NCBI RefSeq assembly: GCF_000719555.1
Contig: NZ_JOGX01000004.1
Location: forward strand, 248,001-312,000
Length of the DNA stretch: 64,000 bases
Reading direction: 5' to 3'
Origin: Streptomyces sp. NRRL F-5727
GTDB lineage: Bacteria; Actinomycetota; Actinomycetes; Streptomycetales; Streptomycetaceae
A program made the translations under genes and the position numbers. Below the pieces are notes generated by a model that made no database searches, was not told the origin of the DNA, and saw only the letters and a program-made list of their open reading frames with translations. Below, in pieces: positions 63,564 through 64,000 of this stretch. Within the stretch, counting starts at the first letter, position 1; the number at the start of each line of letters is the position of its first letter.

Positions 63564-63576
63564 TCGTAGCGCGAAC
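63541..63576. promoter_or_regulatory. Two GTTCG-N5-CGAAC operators
   Basis: GTTCGCATCACGAAC (63541-63555) and GTTCGTAGCGCGAAC (63562-63576) are 15-bp dyads 21 bp apart (two helical turns). The first is in the promoter spacer, the second over the probable start of transcription. The arrangement fits a repressor such as MarR; its gene is not in the window. Confidence 0.8.
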
Positions 63577-63636
63577 AACCGACGGCGCGCACCGCCGTCG
63601 GATCCGATCCGATCCGCTCTGAAGGGGAACACGGAC

Positions 63637-64000
63637 ATGAACGCGATCGTCACCGTCATCGGCGGGGGTTACGGCGGCTCGACCCTGGCCAAGGCACTGG
63701 AAGCGGACACCGAGGCCGGCGTCGAGGTCGTCCTCGTCGACCCCAAGGACGCCTTCGTGCACGCCGCCGGCTCGCTCCGGGCCCTCGTCCGGCCCGACTG
63801 GGCGCCGAACGTCTTCTTCCCGTACGACCGGCTGCTCGCCCGGGGCCGGGTGATCCGCGACCGGGCCGGCTCGGTCGACGCCCGGGGCGTCACCCTCGCC
63901 TCCGGCGGGCGCGTCGACGCCGACTACGTGGTCGTCGCCACCGGCTCCGCCTACCCGTACCCGGCCAAGTTCGACACCGACTCCTCCGCCGAGGCCCTGG
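63637..64000 (+). CDS. FAD-dependent pyridine nucleotide oxidoreductase, N-terminal part (runs off the end)
   Basis: The first 121 residues: FAD motif VTVIGGGYGGSTLAKAL, then VEVVLVDPKDAFVHAAGSLRAL and DYVVVATGSAYPYP, as in AIF/NDH-2-like flavoproteins. GAAGGGG lies 10 bp before the ATG. Two operators overlap its promoter. The C-terminus and any partner regulator lie beyond 64000. Confidence 0.85.
   Translation, partial: MNAIVTVIGGGYGGSTLAKALEADTEAGVEVVLVDPKDAFVHAAGSLRALVRPDWAPNVFFPYDRLLARGRVIRDRAGSVDARGVTLASGGRVDADYVVVATGSAYPYPAKFDTDSSAEAL

Overview
The window is about 73% GC, with strong third-position G+C, many GTG starts and GGAGG-type ribosome binding sites. Its gene content fits a Streptomyces (or close actinomycete) chromosome: SpoIIE-type phosphatases, a large LAL regulator, sugar ABC transporters without their own ATPase, a Tat-exported cholesterol oxidase and a fused SecDF. 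It looks like an accessory or arm-proximal region made of many short, independent transcription units. I see no rRNA, no tRNA, no insertion sequence, no CRISPR array and no prophage.

Layout. 1-2.4 kb: end of a sugar ABC operon (binding protein, two permeases). 2.4-12.5 kb: DUF4916/NUDIX-like protein, secreted zinc D-Ala-D-Ala carboxypeptidase, PAS-GAF-SpoIIE phosphatase, baeRF3 and DUF1269 proteins, alpha/beta hydrolase, secreted cutinase/PETase-like lipase and a LuxR-type ATPase regulator. 12.5-18.2 kb: a membrane fusion of a sigma-like domain with a CAP domain, a serine beta-lactamase-like hydrolase, an MFS exporter, a lipoprotein and a membrane protein. 18.2-28.3 kb: a compact beta-1,3-glucan regulon with a LacI repressor, a secreted GH81 glucanase, a lipoprotein binding protein, two permeases and a GH1 beta-glucosidase. 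Three copies of one palindrome (core GAGAGCGCTCTC) lie before the repressor, the glucanase and the binding protein. An unexplained 1.1-kb spacer holding about sixteen ~29-bp repeats splits the binding-protein gene from its permeases.

28.3-37.7 kb: a HelD-type RNA-polymerase-recycling ATPase preceded by a perfect rifamycin-associated element (so probably HelR), GPP34, an HD hydrolase, a SPOR/phosphodiester-glycosidase exoprotein, a PAS-GAF protein whose SpoIIE domain looks catalytically dead but which keeps an HATPase domain, a YrdC-like protein and a DUF2568 protein. 37.7-46.4 kb: fused SecDF, acyltransferase, 3-hydroxyisobutyryl-CoA hydrolase, CsbD, GAP-family protein, a small membrane protein, a CPA1 antiporter with a candidate structured 5' leader, and a GNAT enzyme. 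46.7-55.9 kb: RNase HI, a collagen-like protein, a beta-propeller lipoprotein, a methyltransferase/TetR divergent pair with a 20-bp operator, an NDH-2-like oxidoreductase, a lipoprotein L,D-transpeptidase, a second GNAT enzyme and a translationally coupled dehydrogenase/CMD pair. 55.9-64 kb: cholesterol oxidase, nucleotidyltransferase, a divergent asparaginase/Lrp pair, a secreted endonuclease I, a two-gene VWA module, and the start of an FAD oxidoreductase whose promoter carries two GTTCG-N5-CGAAC operators.

The strongest leads are the repeat array inside the glucan operon, the sigma-like/CAP fusion, the HelR/RAE module, the structured RNA before the antiporter, and the predicted pseudophosphatase. 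All functional calls rest on motif recognition by eye; no database search was run.
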